Positions 47,212 to 58,574 of a stretch of 64,000 bases of DNA are shown one piece after another; within the stretch, counting starts at the first letter, position 1; each line of letters starts with the position of its first letter. Position numbers and translations under genes: made by a program. The notes under the pieces were generated by a model. It worked only from the letters and a program-made list of their open reading frames with translations, was not told the DNA's origin and ran no database searches. Origin of the DNA: Onchidella celtica (taxonomy: Eukaryota; Mollusca; Gastropoda; Systellommatophora; Onchidiidae); NCBI GenBank assembly GCA_963931925.1, contig OZ007581.1, forward strand, positions 15,222,822 to 15,286,821. The letters are read 5' to 3'.

Positions 47212-50200
47212 AACCCAACGGCCACATGCTAGGGCACAATGTGACCCTCAGTACTTGAGTCCTTCATAGTGGCCCCCGGTAGCGGTGTGGTCATAGGCTT
47301 GTTTGCCTAAATCACAGACGAAGAATTGAGCAAACTTCCCGGACGCAGCTTCGAAGCTGGCGGCAGCAGGCCAGTGGTTGATTGATAGGGCAGATGGCAA
47401 TATACCGTCACTCTGGCCTGGATATCGTGACACAGAGCATCCACCAGTATTGGTGTTCTTTGGTTTGGGTCTTTCACCCTAGTCAGTTGGGACTGCGAGG
47501 CTGTGGAGTAGCCTACAGGCAGCCGGTCAGGCAATATGACTGTCCCTCTGGCATCCTCCTGCACCTGGATACATTTCCAGTCGTCTTGACCCTGTCTTGC
47601 CACTTGGATAAGTTGTGTCCAGGCGAGAGAGTGAGTCTGATGTTTGCGCAGCTCTTTCTCACTAAAAACAAATTCTTTGCGCCAGTCTTAACACTCACCT
47701 CGTCTTCTTTCATCTTTGTCTCGTCTTCTTTCCTCTCAAAATTCCAACGGCGATGGGCGAGTGCGGTGGCAGCAGGTTTGGATAGACTGGAAGCTGTTAG
47801 CACAGACCTACACGTTGGTGGCTGTGGGCTATGGTCGCTTCATCGTCGATTGAAGTGGAGGCGTGGGGTGGCAGCACCCACAGTAGCTGAGCAGCCTTAT
47901 TTAAGGATAGCACTGCTCACCTAAACTGAGGAAGGGGTTAGAAAAGGTGCCCTAAAGAAAGCCCACTTCACATCACCCTGACTGGTATACCGCGACCAGT
48001 GGAGATCCCTTTTTGCGGTCGAAACAAAAAGAAATTCAGCTTACTCAGGCTAGGAGCCTGGAATATACGCACACTACAGGACAACTCAAACAACCCGGAA
48101 AGACGCACTGCACTTATTGCCATTGAGCTCAGCAGGTACAACCTGGACATAGTGGCACTCAGTGAGTCCAGACTCCCTGATAGTGGCCAACTCAAAGAGC
48201 TCAGTGGTGGATACACCTTCTTCTGGAAAGGCAAGGGTGCAGTCGAACCGAGACAGCATGGTGTTGGGTTTGCAATTAAAAATGACCTTGTCAGAAACTT
48301 GCAGTCCATGCCAATTGAAATAAATGACAGGCTAATGACACTCAGGATCCCAGTTGGGAAAAGCCAGTCAGCCACCCTCATTAGCGCATATGCGCCCACC
48401 ATGACAAACCCAGATGAAGCCAAAGACAAGTTCTATTCTGATCTAGAATCTGTCATATGCTCTGTCCCGGCAGCTGATAAGCTGATTCTCTTGGGGGACT
48501 TCAACGCTAGGGTTGGCTCCGAAATCTCAGCGTGGCCAAATGTTTTGGGCCCTCATGGAGTTGGTTCATGCAATAACAATGGGTTGCGCTTACTTACTTT
48601 GTGCGCTGAATTTGGCCTGTTCATTACCAACACAAATTTTAGTCTCCCCGTGAGAAACAGAACGTCATGGATGCATCCCCGCTCAAAGCATTGGCATCTC
48701 ATAGACTATGTCATTGTGAGGAAGACTGACAGAAAGGATGTCCTTGTAACAAAGGCGATGTGTGGTGCCGAGTGTGGAACTGACCACAGACTCATTGTTT
48801 GCAAGCTCAGACTAACATTGAGGCGCAATAGACGCCCTCAAGGGAAAACGCCACCTAAACGCCTAAATGTTTCAAAACTCTGCTCAGCTGAGAAACAGAG
48901 CGAGCTCTCATCAGAACTCTCCTCAAAATTGGATTGCGTGACTTTTGACCCTGAGAACATTGAACAGAGCTGGACTGACCTAAATACGACTGTACACTCT
49001 TGCGCCAGCAGCACAGTTGGTTTTCCTGTCCGCAAGCACCAGGACTGGTTCAATGATAATGATAATGAAATCAAAGTGCTCATCAAAGAAAAAAATAGTC
49101 TCATCCAAGCTCACTGCAGTGACCCCTCTTCCACAGCAAAAGCTGATGCACTGCGTGCATGTAAGGGTGTACTCCAGAAGAAGCTGAGGAAAATGAAAAA
49201 TGACTGGCTAGAAGAGCGAGTAAGAGAAACTCAGAAATATGCCGACACAAACAACACTAGAAAGTTCTTTGAGAGCCTCCGAGCTGTGTTTGGACCATCC
49301 CGCTCTGGCACTACGCCACTTCTTGCGTCAGATGGTTCAACACGCATTGTTGAATTGAATGCCATAATTCAGCGTTGGGCAGAACATTTCGGAGGTGTGC
49401 TAAATCGGCCATCAAATATAAATACTAAGTCCATTGACCGCCTCCCTCAGACTCCTATTAATGCAGGTCTTGCCAAGCCATTCACAGCAAATGAGACCCG
49501 AACTGCCACAAATCAGATGTCCTTCAACAAATCACCAGGCGTGGATTCAATTCCTGCTGAGGTGTTTGCCTTCGGTGGAAAAAAGCTTATTGAAAGGTTG
49601 ACCGAGTTGTTCAATCATATGTTGAAAGCAGGGAAGCTGCCACAGGACTTCAAAGATGCTTCAATCATCCATCTGTATAAAAACAAAGGGGACAGCCAAG
49701 TCTGTGACAACCATCGGGGAATCTCTCTACTTTCAATTGCTGGCAAAATATTGGCAAGAATGCTTCTGAATCGCCTTCTTGATCACCTCTCGTCAAATGA
49801 CTTGCTTCCCGAGAGCCAATGTGGCTTTCGTAAAGAGAGGGGAACGGCGGATATGATTTTTGCTGCCAGACAGATTCAGGAAAAATGCATGGAACAAAAT
49901 AAAGCGCTGTATATCACATTTGTTGACCTCACAAAAGAATTTGACACAGTGTGTCGTGAAGGCCTCTGGAAAATCTTGGCGAAGTTTGGGTGTCCACCCG
50001 AATTCATCACAATAGTGCGCCAGTTTCATGATGGCATGCAAGCTGCAGTCAAAAGCAACGGCAGTGTTTCAGAGCCCTTTGCTGTCACAAATGGGGTAAA
50101 GCAGGGTTGTGTCTTAGCCCCAACTCTGTTCAGCATCATGTTCTCTGCAATGCTACAAGAAGCCTTTAGCTCTCCTCCTCAAGGGGTAAGCATCAAGTAC

Positions 50201-51371
50201 CGAACTGATGGCAGTCTATTCAACCTCAGGAGACTTCAGGCAAAAACCAAAACCAAAAGTACTCAAGTCTGTGACCTACTATTTGCTGATGATTGTGCAC
50301 TTCTGGCACACGATGAGGATAGCATGCAAAACTGTGTTGATAAGTTCTCTAGTGCCTGTGACAACTTTGGCCTCACAATAAGCACAAAGAAGACGGAAGT
50401 GCTCCATCAGCCTACTCCAGACGACAAGTATCCTGTGACCCCAAATATCAAAGTCCATGACAGTCTTCTGAAGGTGTCGGAGAACTTCACCTATCTTGGC
50501 AGTACACTGTCTTCCGCGGCTCGTGTTGATACTGAAATTCTCTCAAGAATCAGCAAAGCCAGCTCTGTATTTGGCAGGCTTCGAAAGAGAGTATGGGATG
50601 TTGCCGGCATTCGCACAGACACGAAGCTGAAAGTGTACAATGCTGTGGTCCTTCCCACCCTACCCTATATGGGGCTGAAACCTGGACAGTGTACCAATCG
50701 CATGCCAGAAAGCTAAATCACTTTCATCTGGCCTGCCTTAGAAAGATCCTAAGGATCAAATGGCAGGATAAAATTCCAGACACTGAGGTCCTCAATCGTG
50801 CCAAGGAATTGAGCATCTTCTGCCACCTGAAAAAAATTCAGCTACGTTGGGCAGGACATGTCAGAATGCCCGACTCCAGACTCCCTAAGCAAATCTTCTT
50901 CTCTGAGCTCTCCAATGGAACGAGGAATGTTGGGGCCCCAAAGAGACGTTACAAAGACACTCTCAAGCAATCACTGAAGGCCTTTGTCATTGATGTGAGT
51001 GAGTGGGAAAAGCTCTCGCTTGATCGTGCAAATTGGAGGGCGGCCCTTACCAGGGGCAGCAAAGCATGGGAAGCTGACAGAGTCCAGCAGGCTATCAAAA
51101 AAAGAGAACGGCGCAAGAAAAGGCCCAGTGGTACTGAACCAACGGAGCACTCTTGTCATTTATGCGGAAGGGTCTGCAGGGCAAAAATAGGACTTATCAG
51201 TCACATGAGAAGCCATAAGTCATGAAAGAACAGTCTTTCCATTCTGTCCTCTGTGTCCTTTAGTTCTCTTTATTGTCCATGTGTTGAAATTCTCAACAAT
51301 TTCTGTTCTTTATTCCTCTGGTGTTGTTAAGGTCATCATCATACCTGATGGACGAACTATTATTATTATTA
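47212..51371 (+). mobile_element. Full-length RTE-like non-LTR retrotransposon (LINE)
   Basis: A 4160 bp element bounded by a perfect 13 bp target duplication TAAACAACATTCT (47199-47211 and 51372-51384). It has a 5' untranslated part of about 790 bp, one long coding region (endonuclease plus reverse transcriptase) and a short 3' UTR ending in an (ATT)n tail. The perfect target duplication and long open frame indicate a recent insertion. The clade is RTE or RTE-X-like by domain order and tail type; an alternative clade is not excluded. Confidence 0.85.
47999..51225 (+). CDS. LINE endonuclease-reverse transcriptase (one frameshift)
   Basis: The frame opens MEIPFCGRNKKK and has an AP-type endonuclease in the first 270 or so residues: AWNIRTL, LSESRLPDSG, LLGDFNARVG, and C-terminal GTDHRLIVCKL with the catalytic His. 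The reverse transcriptase follows: SPGVDSIPAEVF, PESQCGFRKERGTADMIF, VDLTKEFDTV, NGVKQGCVLAPTLF and LLFADDCALLAH (FADD catalytic box). The first frame stops at 50716; the rest (YGAETWTVY..., thumb region, WAGHVRMPD) continues in another frame to 51225, so there is a net one-base shift around 50650-50670. The protein ends in a C2H2 finger, CHLCGRVC...HMRSH, as in several mollusc RTE-like elements. Apart from the shift it is full length, about 1,075 residues. Confidence 0.85.
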
Positions 51372-51477
51372 TAAACAACATTCTGGAATAATATGTACAT
51401 GCAAAAAAATATCGGCGCATTATTTCCCCGTTTGTTCCCTTCTTTATCCATGTTTATTTAACCATCTGCATTGATTG

Positions 51478-51838
51478 AAAACACCGAGAGTCCTGTAAAA
51501 CACCGAGAGTCCTGTAAAACACCGAGAGTCCTGTAAAACACCGAGAGTCCTGTAAAACACCGAGAGTCCTGTAAAACACCGAGAGTCCTGTAAAACACCG
51601 AGAGTCCTGTAAAACACCGAGAGTCCTGTAAAACACCGAGAGTCCTGTAAAACACCGAGAGTCCTGTAAAACACCGAGAGTCCTGTAAAACACCGAGAGT
51701 CCTGTAAAACACCGAGAGTCCTGTAAAACACCGAGAGTCCTGTAAAACACCGAGAGTCCTGTAAAACACCGAGAGTCCTGTAAAACACCGAGAGTCCTGT
51801 AAAACACCGAGAGTCCTGTAAAACACCGAGAGTCCTGT
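51478..51838. repeat. Perfect 19 bp minisatellite, 19 copies
   Basis: The unit AAAACACCGAGAGTCCTGT repeats without visible variation for 361 bp. Because 19 is not a multiple of three and the unit has no stop on the minus strand, all three minus frames stay open, giving spurious ORFs. The array starts about 93 bp beyond the LINE target duplication. Confidence 0.95.
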
Positions 51839-52164
51839 AAAAAGTGGTCTTTTTTTTTTTTTTTTTTTTTTCTTTTGTTGTTGTTGTTTTTCGTTTTTCG
51901 TTTATGGGGGTGACGAATGTTAGAAGTCAATTATAATATAAAACATAGTGATTTTCCTGGCTGTCAAAATTCGGTGTAAGAATGTTATCATTGGCTGCTT
52001 ATGGTGTCTTGTGTGAAGAAACAAAGGCATACTTATATAAATAGTCACCAGGGATCAGCCGGAAGATACCATTATAAAATTGAGATATTAGCCGTGACAA
52101 CTATTGGAGCGAAAGTAATAGTTATCGAACAAAAAAAATGTTTTCGTTAGGCATGATATAATAG

Positions 52165-52350
52165 GGGCGTTAGTTTTTCGACCTTATCCAACAAGACTAG
52201 GTGATCGATCTTACCCACCATAGGATCAGATATAAGATCAATTATGAGAAAAATCCCAAATTTCCAACATGCCTGCACCAATCAGGATTCGAAGCCGGTA
52301 CCCTCGGCATGAGAGGCGAGCACTTTGCCCCTAGACCATCCGGAGCTAAC
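52165..52350 (-). mobile_element. tRNA-derived SINE fragment (5' half)
   Basis: The minus strand shows the tRNA-like head (A-box-like TGGTCTAGGGG, B-box-like GGCTTCGAATCC) and proximal body up to about 52165, with no 3' module. A CT-rich tract follows directly. Confidence 0.6.
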
Positions 52351-52846
52351 AATATGTCAGGGAATGTCTCCCTCTTCCTTCCTCTCTCTCCTCTCCCCGC
52401 CTCCTCTTCCTCCTCTCACCCTCTATCTCTCCCCTTCTCTCTCTCACTGTATATTATACTTGTGTCTCTTCTTTCTCCCATCTCTCTCTCTCGTTCTCTC
52501 CCTCTGTGTCTTTTTCTTCTTATTATCTTCCCTCATATCCTCATCCCTTCTCTTTCTCTCTATCCCTCTCTACTTCTCTTCCTCTTTCTCTCTCCTCCCC
52601 TCCTCCCTTCCTCTCTCTCTCTCGCTCCCTCTATATATACCTGTGTCTCTTTTTTCTCCTTTTCTCTCTCTCTCTCCCTATTTCTCTCTCCCATCTCTTC
52701 TCTTTCTTCTTCTTTTTCTCTCTCATAATTATCCCCCCTCTCTTTTTCTCTCTCTTTGTCTCCCTCTCCCTCTCTCTGTTTCTCTTTGTCTCTCTCTCTG
52801 CCTTCAACTATCTCTCTCTCCCGCCTTCTTCTAGATCTCTCTCTCC

Positions 52847-52879
<33 letters not shown>

Positions 52880-52912
52880 TTGCCTCTATCTCTTCCTCCC
52901 CCGACCTTCTCA
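52345..52912. repeat. Long polypyrimidine (CT-rich) tract
   Basis: About 570 bp of almost pure C/T on the plus strand, built of irregular CTCTCTC, TTCCTC and CCCTCT units. The three overlapping open frames here are low-complexity artefacts. Confidence 0.95.
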
Positions 52913-52924
52913 GGAGGGGTGATG

Positions 52925-53905
52925 GTTAGACGAATAGGAGAGATTCCAGCAATTTACCCGTTTTCGAAACTTAAAAGCCGCTAGCCAATCAGCTTAAGGA
53001 TAATGCAGGGCAAACCATTGACAAACTGTCTCTATGATGGCTCGTGTATATTTAAACGGCGCAAAGGACAGCACATCGCATAATACCGTGTGCTTGACTA
53101 GATGAATCACCATCTTCCTCGTGAAGTTCTTACGAATCATTTCAAAATCGTTGCACCACTTAAATAATTCTAGTTCTCTATGGGAAAATGAAAATTTGCG
53201 AATGGAAAGGCATAATAAATTTTAATAATCATGGCCGAATAAACGACCAATGTATGAAAAAACAATGCTAACCAAGAATGTGATGAAGAGTTCATCACTA
53301 ACAGAACGGCTTAATTTGAAGAAAATTAACAGTGATTTAGGGAAATGTTTTGACCCGGATTTCACCCATAAATTTGAATGGAATTTGTTTTGGAATATTT
53401 TTCTTATTTTTTTCCTGCATTGAAATCGAAATTAAAAAAAAAAAAAAAAAAATAATACGAAGAAATAAGGAAAGAAAGGTTCCCCCAATATGGTAAATAA
53501 ATAAAAGCAATCAGAGTTGCGCGTACAGAAGTACATTAATAGATGCAGAAGCGTTAAGAATAAGAAAATGTGTAGGCATTTAGAGATGTATTTGAACGAA
53601 GTTAGGGATAAAGTATAAGTATACAGAACAGCCCAACGAACAAAATTAATCACTAAAACCCTCAAGGCCCAAGCAGGTCACAAAAAAGTTTACTGAACTT
53701 CACAAAGCTCCAAGCAGAATTGAAAAGTAATCCGATAAGCATTCTTCGACATTAAGTAACACAGGAAAACCGACTTGATAAAATTAGGGAGAATTTATTT
53801 CAGGATACCTCTTGAGTGCATTCCACAGGGAGGAATGGGCGGCGCTGGCTTAAAGAGGGTTTCCCAGTCTTTGCGTCTGCGGAACGCCTCCCCTGCCTTG
53901 GATTC
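52925..53905. other. Intergenic, no gene seen
   Basis: AT-rich with a poly-A run at 53432-53450; no supported feature. Confidence 0.5.
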
Positions 53906-53909
53906 CATG

Positions 53910-54368
53910 ACGCCGTGGTCTAGAGGCAAGGTGCCCGCCTCTCATGCCGAAGGTACCGGATTCAAATCCCGGTCGGTGCAGGCATGTTGGAATTTTGGGA
54001 TTTTTCTCATATTTTCCTGTCCCTGATCCTATGGGAGGGAGAATCGAGCACCTAGTCTTCTCGGATAAGGTCGAAAAACTCGGAAAGTGTGCACGTTGCA
54101 AACGTTAGAGATACCTTGGCAGTTGGAAATCGAAAAGAGCAGGCCAAACAGGCCGTTGCCAGGGCAAAATAATAAAAAGAAAATCATATACCAATCCGTC
54201 CCCTCCCTCACCCCCCCCCCCACCCGCGAAAAAAAACCCCGCCGAACGGCGCTACACTGTGGCGACGACTTGTCGGTTCCAGCCGTAACTGGGATACAAT
54301 GAAACAAAGGTAAATTTCCCAAATGGAATTAAAGAAGTATACGAATACAAATACAATACAAATACAAA
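53910..54368 (+). mobile_element. tRNA-derived SINE, full length, tail type A
   Basis: Best copy. The head has A box TGGTCTAGAGG and B box GGATTCAAATCC, both good RNA polymerase III promoter matches. The body has GGCAGTTGGAAATCGAAA, then CACTGTGGCGACGACTTG, and it ends in CAAATACAAATAC repeats. It resembles a tRNA only in the first 75 bp, so it is not a tRNA gene. Confidence 0.7.
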
Positions 54369-54529
54369 GACATGCGACCATCATCCCAGAGATCTTGCAG
54401 GTGGACATTTGAAACTGCCAGTGATTACCTTCTTCTGTCGTTTCACTACTTGTCCATCGTCTCAGAACTTGAAGAAAGGAGGCGGGGGCACCAGGGTGGA
54501 GGGTTAATAGGCTGCACAGAAACCTGTGC

Positions 54530-54801
54530 CGGAAGCGTGACTTTTTTTTCCGTGCGAGCTTTAGTAAATTCATGAGCGGGACAGAAACATAGCCCCAAAC
54601 ACAGGTCATCGGCTAAGGGATTTCTCGTCCTATCGAACACTGCCATGGGTGCTGCAATCTCTGGACTGTGCCTGATATGACTCTGAACATCACAGAAAAT
54701 CCCTGGGATGTGTTGGAGCTGTCCTGTGTTTGGGGGTGTGTTGCTGCCCTGCTCATGAATTTGCTAAAGCTCGTACGGAAAAAAATCACACGTGCCGGAG
54801 A
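54530..54801. repeat. Foldback sequence (inverted repeat, about 77 bp arms)
   Basis: The left arm 54530-54606 and right arm 54723-54801 are inverted copies at roughly 80 percent by eye, sharing CCAAACACAGG, TTCATGAGC and GAGCTTTAG, with a loop of about 115 bp. No element family recognised. Confidence 0.65.
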
Positions 54802-54904
54802 GTATAAGATGGTCGAAGGCAAATACATTGTAGGGGAAAATAAATCACAATGGATAACTGTTTGTATTCGGATTAGGGGCAAATAAATCACATGGAAAAC
54901 AAAA

Positions 54905-57590
54905 GCATTTTGTATTCTGGTCACACAATTATCAATGACCTTATGTGCTCTCAAGTCTCAACTGACAGATCCACCGGTAAATACCTAGGTTGGTTTAGTA
55001 CATCTTGCTGTTGCTGGGTACTGTCGATGCTCATGGCAGTCAATGGTGGTAATGGTAATCACGGTGATGGAAGCGATGGTGGTGATGTTGGAATTGGATC
55101 TGGCGGTTGTGGTGCTGGTAGAGATAACATTGGTAGTGTGGTTGTGGTAATTGTGAGACTGGTGGGGGCGGTGCGGGAGGTTGTGGTTTTGATTGTGGGA
55201 TATTAAGATAGTTGTGACACACGGTGCCGTGGTGTATCACGGCTGACATCTGACATTATATATCCGTTTAAAAATGTTGTGTGTCCAAAACTCAACAAAC
55301 CCAATTTAATCACTGACTTAGACGAGGTTCAGTTGTCATTAAATACTTTTGAATCTAGATCAAGATCCACACCTGCTGATCTACGCTGCAGTTTACTCAC
55401 GAATTGAAAAATATCAATTGAATATTGTAGTTACGTAAATGCAAAATTCAATGCGGACTCAGCCAGAATGCAACAAAGAGAGAGACTAAATCTTGAGTGA
55501 TGAGATGAAATCTTGATTTGATTTAGATCTATTGTGATGTGAGAGATGATTTAATGTTCTTGAACAAAATATAACAAACACAAGAGTTTTTCGGCAACTC
55601 GCTTGGCATTTATTCTCTAATCAAAAGGAAAATTCTTTGATTTCTCGGGGGCCACAACCGAAGGCTGTTGGCCCCCACGACTACTACCGAATTAACACAG
55701 CTAACTAGGGCCGGGACTTAACTAACCCATTAACGTGTACCCATGGTCATTTTATAAGGATGGTCAAACAAGTGGGTGAGACCAAGGATGGTCAACTGGC
55801 CGGAAGGGCCAGGCGTGTGGGCAAAATCTTTAGGTAAGATAGCCGCTCCTTTGCGACCTTGGCCTTGAGGGACGTTGTGTGTGAGACAGACCACCCAGTA
55901 GGTGGAAAACCCAATGGAAAATCCAATGTGGGAAACTGATATCATAACACGATAATAACCAACCTTGAATCGTTATTCTTTGTTCAGACTTGAGGAGCAC
56001 ACTTGAAGGCCACAGTGTCAGGAAATATTACTGAAAACTTTTTTCGTTCCTGCGGCCGGTTCAGTGTTTTGTTTTAGGAGGGCCACTGCTGTCAGCATTT
56101 ACACCTCGCTTTTCTTGTTTTAATTTGACTTTTATTTTATTTCTCTGCTTTTCTTGTTTCTTGCCGTCTTCTGCCAAGTCTTCCTCTTCCTCTTCTTCTT
56201 CTTCCTCCGTATCGTTTTCGACCTCTTCTTCGTTATTGAACTTCTTTTTCTTCTTCTTCTTGTTAGCCCCCTAAAAGAGCTGTTTGGTCCTGGCTCCTCT
56301 CTCGTGCCAGGATCCATTTGGAAGACCCACATTTAAGCCTCACCACGAAAAGAATGAAAGGAGAAAAGAAAGAATATTAAGAAGGAAGAAAGTACCCATG
56401 GAAGAGACAACTGTAAACAGAAAGTTCAGTCATTTCATTCAATACACCTGAGCGATGACTTCGGACTTGTGTTGTTACTGGAATGACCAATACACTTTAT
56501 TGAAGAATATCTGTCAGTCTTGTAACAAAATATGTGACAATAATACTGTTTCTGAATGTCTAGTAGTATAGTGTGTCTTCTCTTGTATATAGTCTTTCCA
56601 TGAATAAAGTGCTTAGACTTAATTATTGACATGTCGATATGGGCCACAAATGAAACGCGAAATATTAAACAGAACGGCCAACTTCTTCCATTAGAACATC
56701 ACACAGATTGAATAAAATGTCATTAATTATTTATTATAATAATACTTAAGGCTAGAGGTGTGCCAGAAGTGAAAAAGACAATAGCCGGGGACCTTTCTAA
56801 TATTTCGTTAAACCTCATCTTATAATATAAATTCATAGATAATAGTAACAGTGAAATTTCACTACATTACATCCTGTCTTTCTCTACTCCTCGCTTAAAA
56901 TGACATTTGCACAGCCTTTAAATACAAAGAGGTACACCTTAGAAATGACAGCTCCAGCGAGGCCTCTTTTACAGGTGCACAGCGAATGGACGCTGTGAGG
57001 ATGAAATAGGCCTAAATACAAATACGCTACAAAAAAAAAAAAAAAAGAGACAGCGAGGCCTTTTTTACAGGTGGACGCTGTGAGGATGACATAAATACAA
57101 AATGATATGCTATAAGAAAACTAGATACAGTGAGGCATCTTTTACGTGTGCACAGCGAATGGACAATGTAAGGAAAACATAGAGATGGATACGCTATACA
57201 AAAACTACCAGCCCACTTTTACACGATCACCGCTAGGTGGTCTTTCTGCCATAGACAAACAGTCGGAGGGATACTGTGGGAAAAAAAAGAAGAAAGAAAT
57301 CCAGAAAAAAAAAAAAAACTCGTTGAACTTGCAGTAATGCGCCCATTGTCCATGATCAGTTTTGCCAATCCTTCCCCCCCCCCCCCCCAAAAAAAAAATG
57401 ATATTAATAATTTCTGGTTCTGCCCAAAACCAAAATCTCTCCCCCCCCCCCCCCCCCCCTCCAAATTAAGTTCAAATATGAGCGCTGTGGCCTTAAGACA
57501 TGTTGTTTAGTTGCATGCAGTAGAGCATTGACTCAACTGTACAATCTATACCATGTTCCCCGTTTGCTAAGCAAACATCTATAGCGCAGT
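54905..57590. other. Intergenic, no gene seen
   Basis: 55020-55205 is GGT-rich low complexity. A strong GC hairpin lies at 55647-55676 (GGGGGCCA..TTGGCCCCC). Three short related segments near 56945-57005, 57048-57090 and 57130-57175 share GCGAGGCCT..TTTACAGGTG and AGCGAATGGAC. C runs at 57375-57390 and 57440-57460. Confidence 0.45.
56065..56335 (-). repeat. Dispersed repeat sharing SINE tail B
   Basis: Shares GTTTTAGGAGG-type sequence and AGCCCCCTAAAAGAGCT with 61135-61275, and its left end with 3315-3370. The interior is purine-rich (GAAGAAG) on the minus strand. It probably represents SINE 3' modules without the head. Confidence 0.45.
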
Positions 57591-57599
57591 GCCAGATGT

Positions 57600-57835
57600 G
57601 CAGCACCTTTCACCAGCGTGCATACTATGCTCTCCTCTTTGTCTTTCTTTACCCGTCCGTCTGTGTCTCTCACTCATTCTCCTCTCAGTCTGTCTCTGCC
57701 TGCCCACGTCTGTATGTCTTTATCTTTTTCTCGTTTTCTCTCTCTCACCCCCCCCCCCTTCCCCGCTTTCTCATACCCAGTCTCCCCCCTCGTTGTCTTT
57801 CTCCCTCCCATCTCGCTGAATTTCTATCCTTTTTA
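57600..57835. repeat. CT-rich tract
   Basis: Pyrimidine-rich sequence directly before an (AAT)n array and the SINE-like repeat at 57836. No gene. Confidence 0.85.
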
Positions 57836-58165
57836 AATAATAATAATAATAATAATAATAACAATAATAATAATAATAATAATAATAAATGGCATTTATA
57901 TAGCGCCTAACCCTGTTTGACAGGCTCTAAGCGCTTTACAGAACTTATTTATTACAGAAACAACATGTCAACCACAGAGCAGAATGGAGCTGCCTGCGAA
58001 GCGCTCAACACACTGCACTGCTTCTTTCTCTCTCCCTTTCTCGCTCACTCTCTCTCTCTCTATCTCAAAGCAAATTGTAACGCTGCCTGTTAGGCGCAGT
58101 TCACAACTCACAACAGTTCACAGCTCACAGCAGTTCACAACTCACATCAGTTCACAACACACAAC
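57836..58165 (-). mobile_element. SINE-like repeat with CGCTATATAAAT 3' end
   Basis: Longest copy. On the minus strand it runs from repeated GTTGTGAGTTGTGAACTG units through GAGCGCTTCGCAGGC and GACATGTTG to GCGCTATATAAATGCC and a (TTA)n tail. Confidence 0.55.
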
Positions 58166-58195
58166 TCAAATAATATTTGAATATATTTTTTTTTA

Positions 58196-58450
58196 GTCTC
58201 CCTATTTCTCGACCTCCTTCCTCCACGCCTCTCTCATACTCTCTTATATATCTCCCCCCTTCCCCCCCCCCCCCAGTCTCTCTTTCCCCTTCTCTCCCCT
58301 AATTTCTCCACCCCTCTCTCCATTTGTCTTTGTCCTTCTCTCTCTCTCTCTCTCCATTTGTCCCCATCGTTCTCTGTCTCTGTTTTTTTTTTTGCCCCTC
58401 TCTCTCTCGGAGAAAGGTAAACAAAAAAAAAAAAATACACCCACACACAT

Positions 58451-58489
<39 letters not shown>

Positions 58490-58570
58490 GCACAAGAAGA
58501 AAGATAATTGTTTTTTTTTTTTTTTAAAGGAGGTTGAGGGGGGGGGGGGGAGGGGGGGGGAGGGGGTCGG
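58196..58570. repeat. CT-rich tract, (GA)n and poly-G runs
   Basis: A CT-rich tract (58196-58410), a GAGAGA array (58452-58486) and G runs (58540-58565). The apparent ORFs on both strands reflect composition only. Confidence 0.9.
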
Positions 58571-58574
58571 CGTT

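Noticed and set aside
47382-47924. 180-codon ORF upstream of the LINE coding region
   Set aside because: Lies in the LINE 5' untranslated part and shows no domain; treated as chance, although a small first ORF of the element cannot be fully excluded.
51478-51838. CRISPR-like array
   Set aside because: The units are contiguous identical 19-mers without spacers, in an animal genome.
51444-51930. Three overlapping minus-strand ORFs of 114-158 codons with a repeated peptide
   Set aside because: They are translations of the 19 bp minisatellite, which lacks stops in any minus frame; no gene context.
52201-52922. Three long overlapping plus-strand ORFs rich in Ser, Leu and Pro
   Set aside because: Product of the polypyrimidine tract.
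53910-53985. Functional tRNA gene
   Set aside because: The tRNA-like part has A and B boxes but continues into a SINE body shared with five other loci.
54892-55206. Glycine/valine-rich ORF
   Set aside because: GGT-rich low-complexity DNA; no signal peptide or conserved motif.
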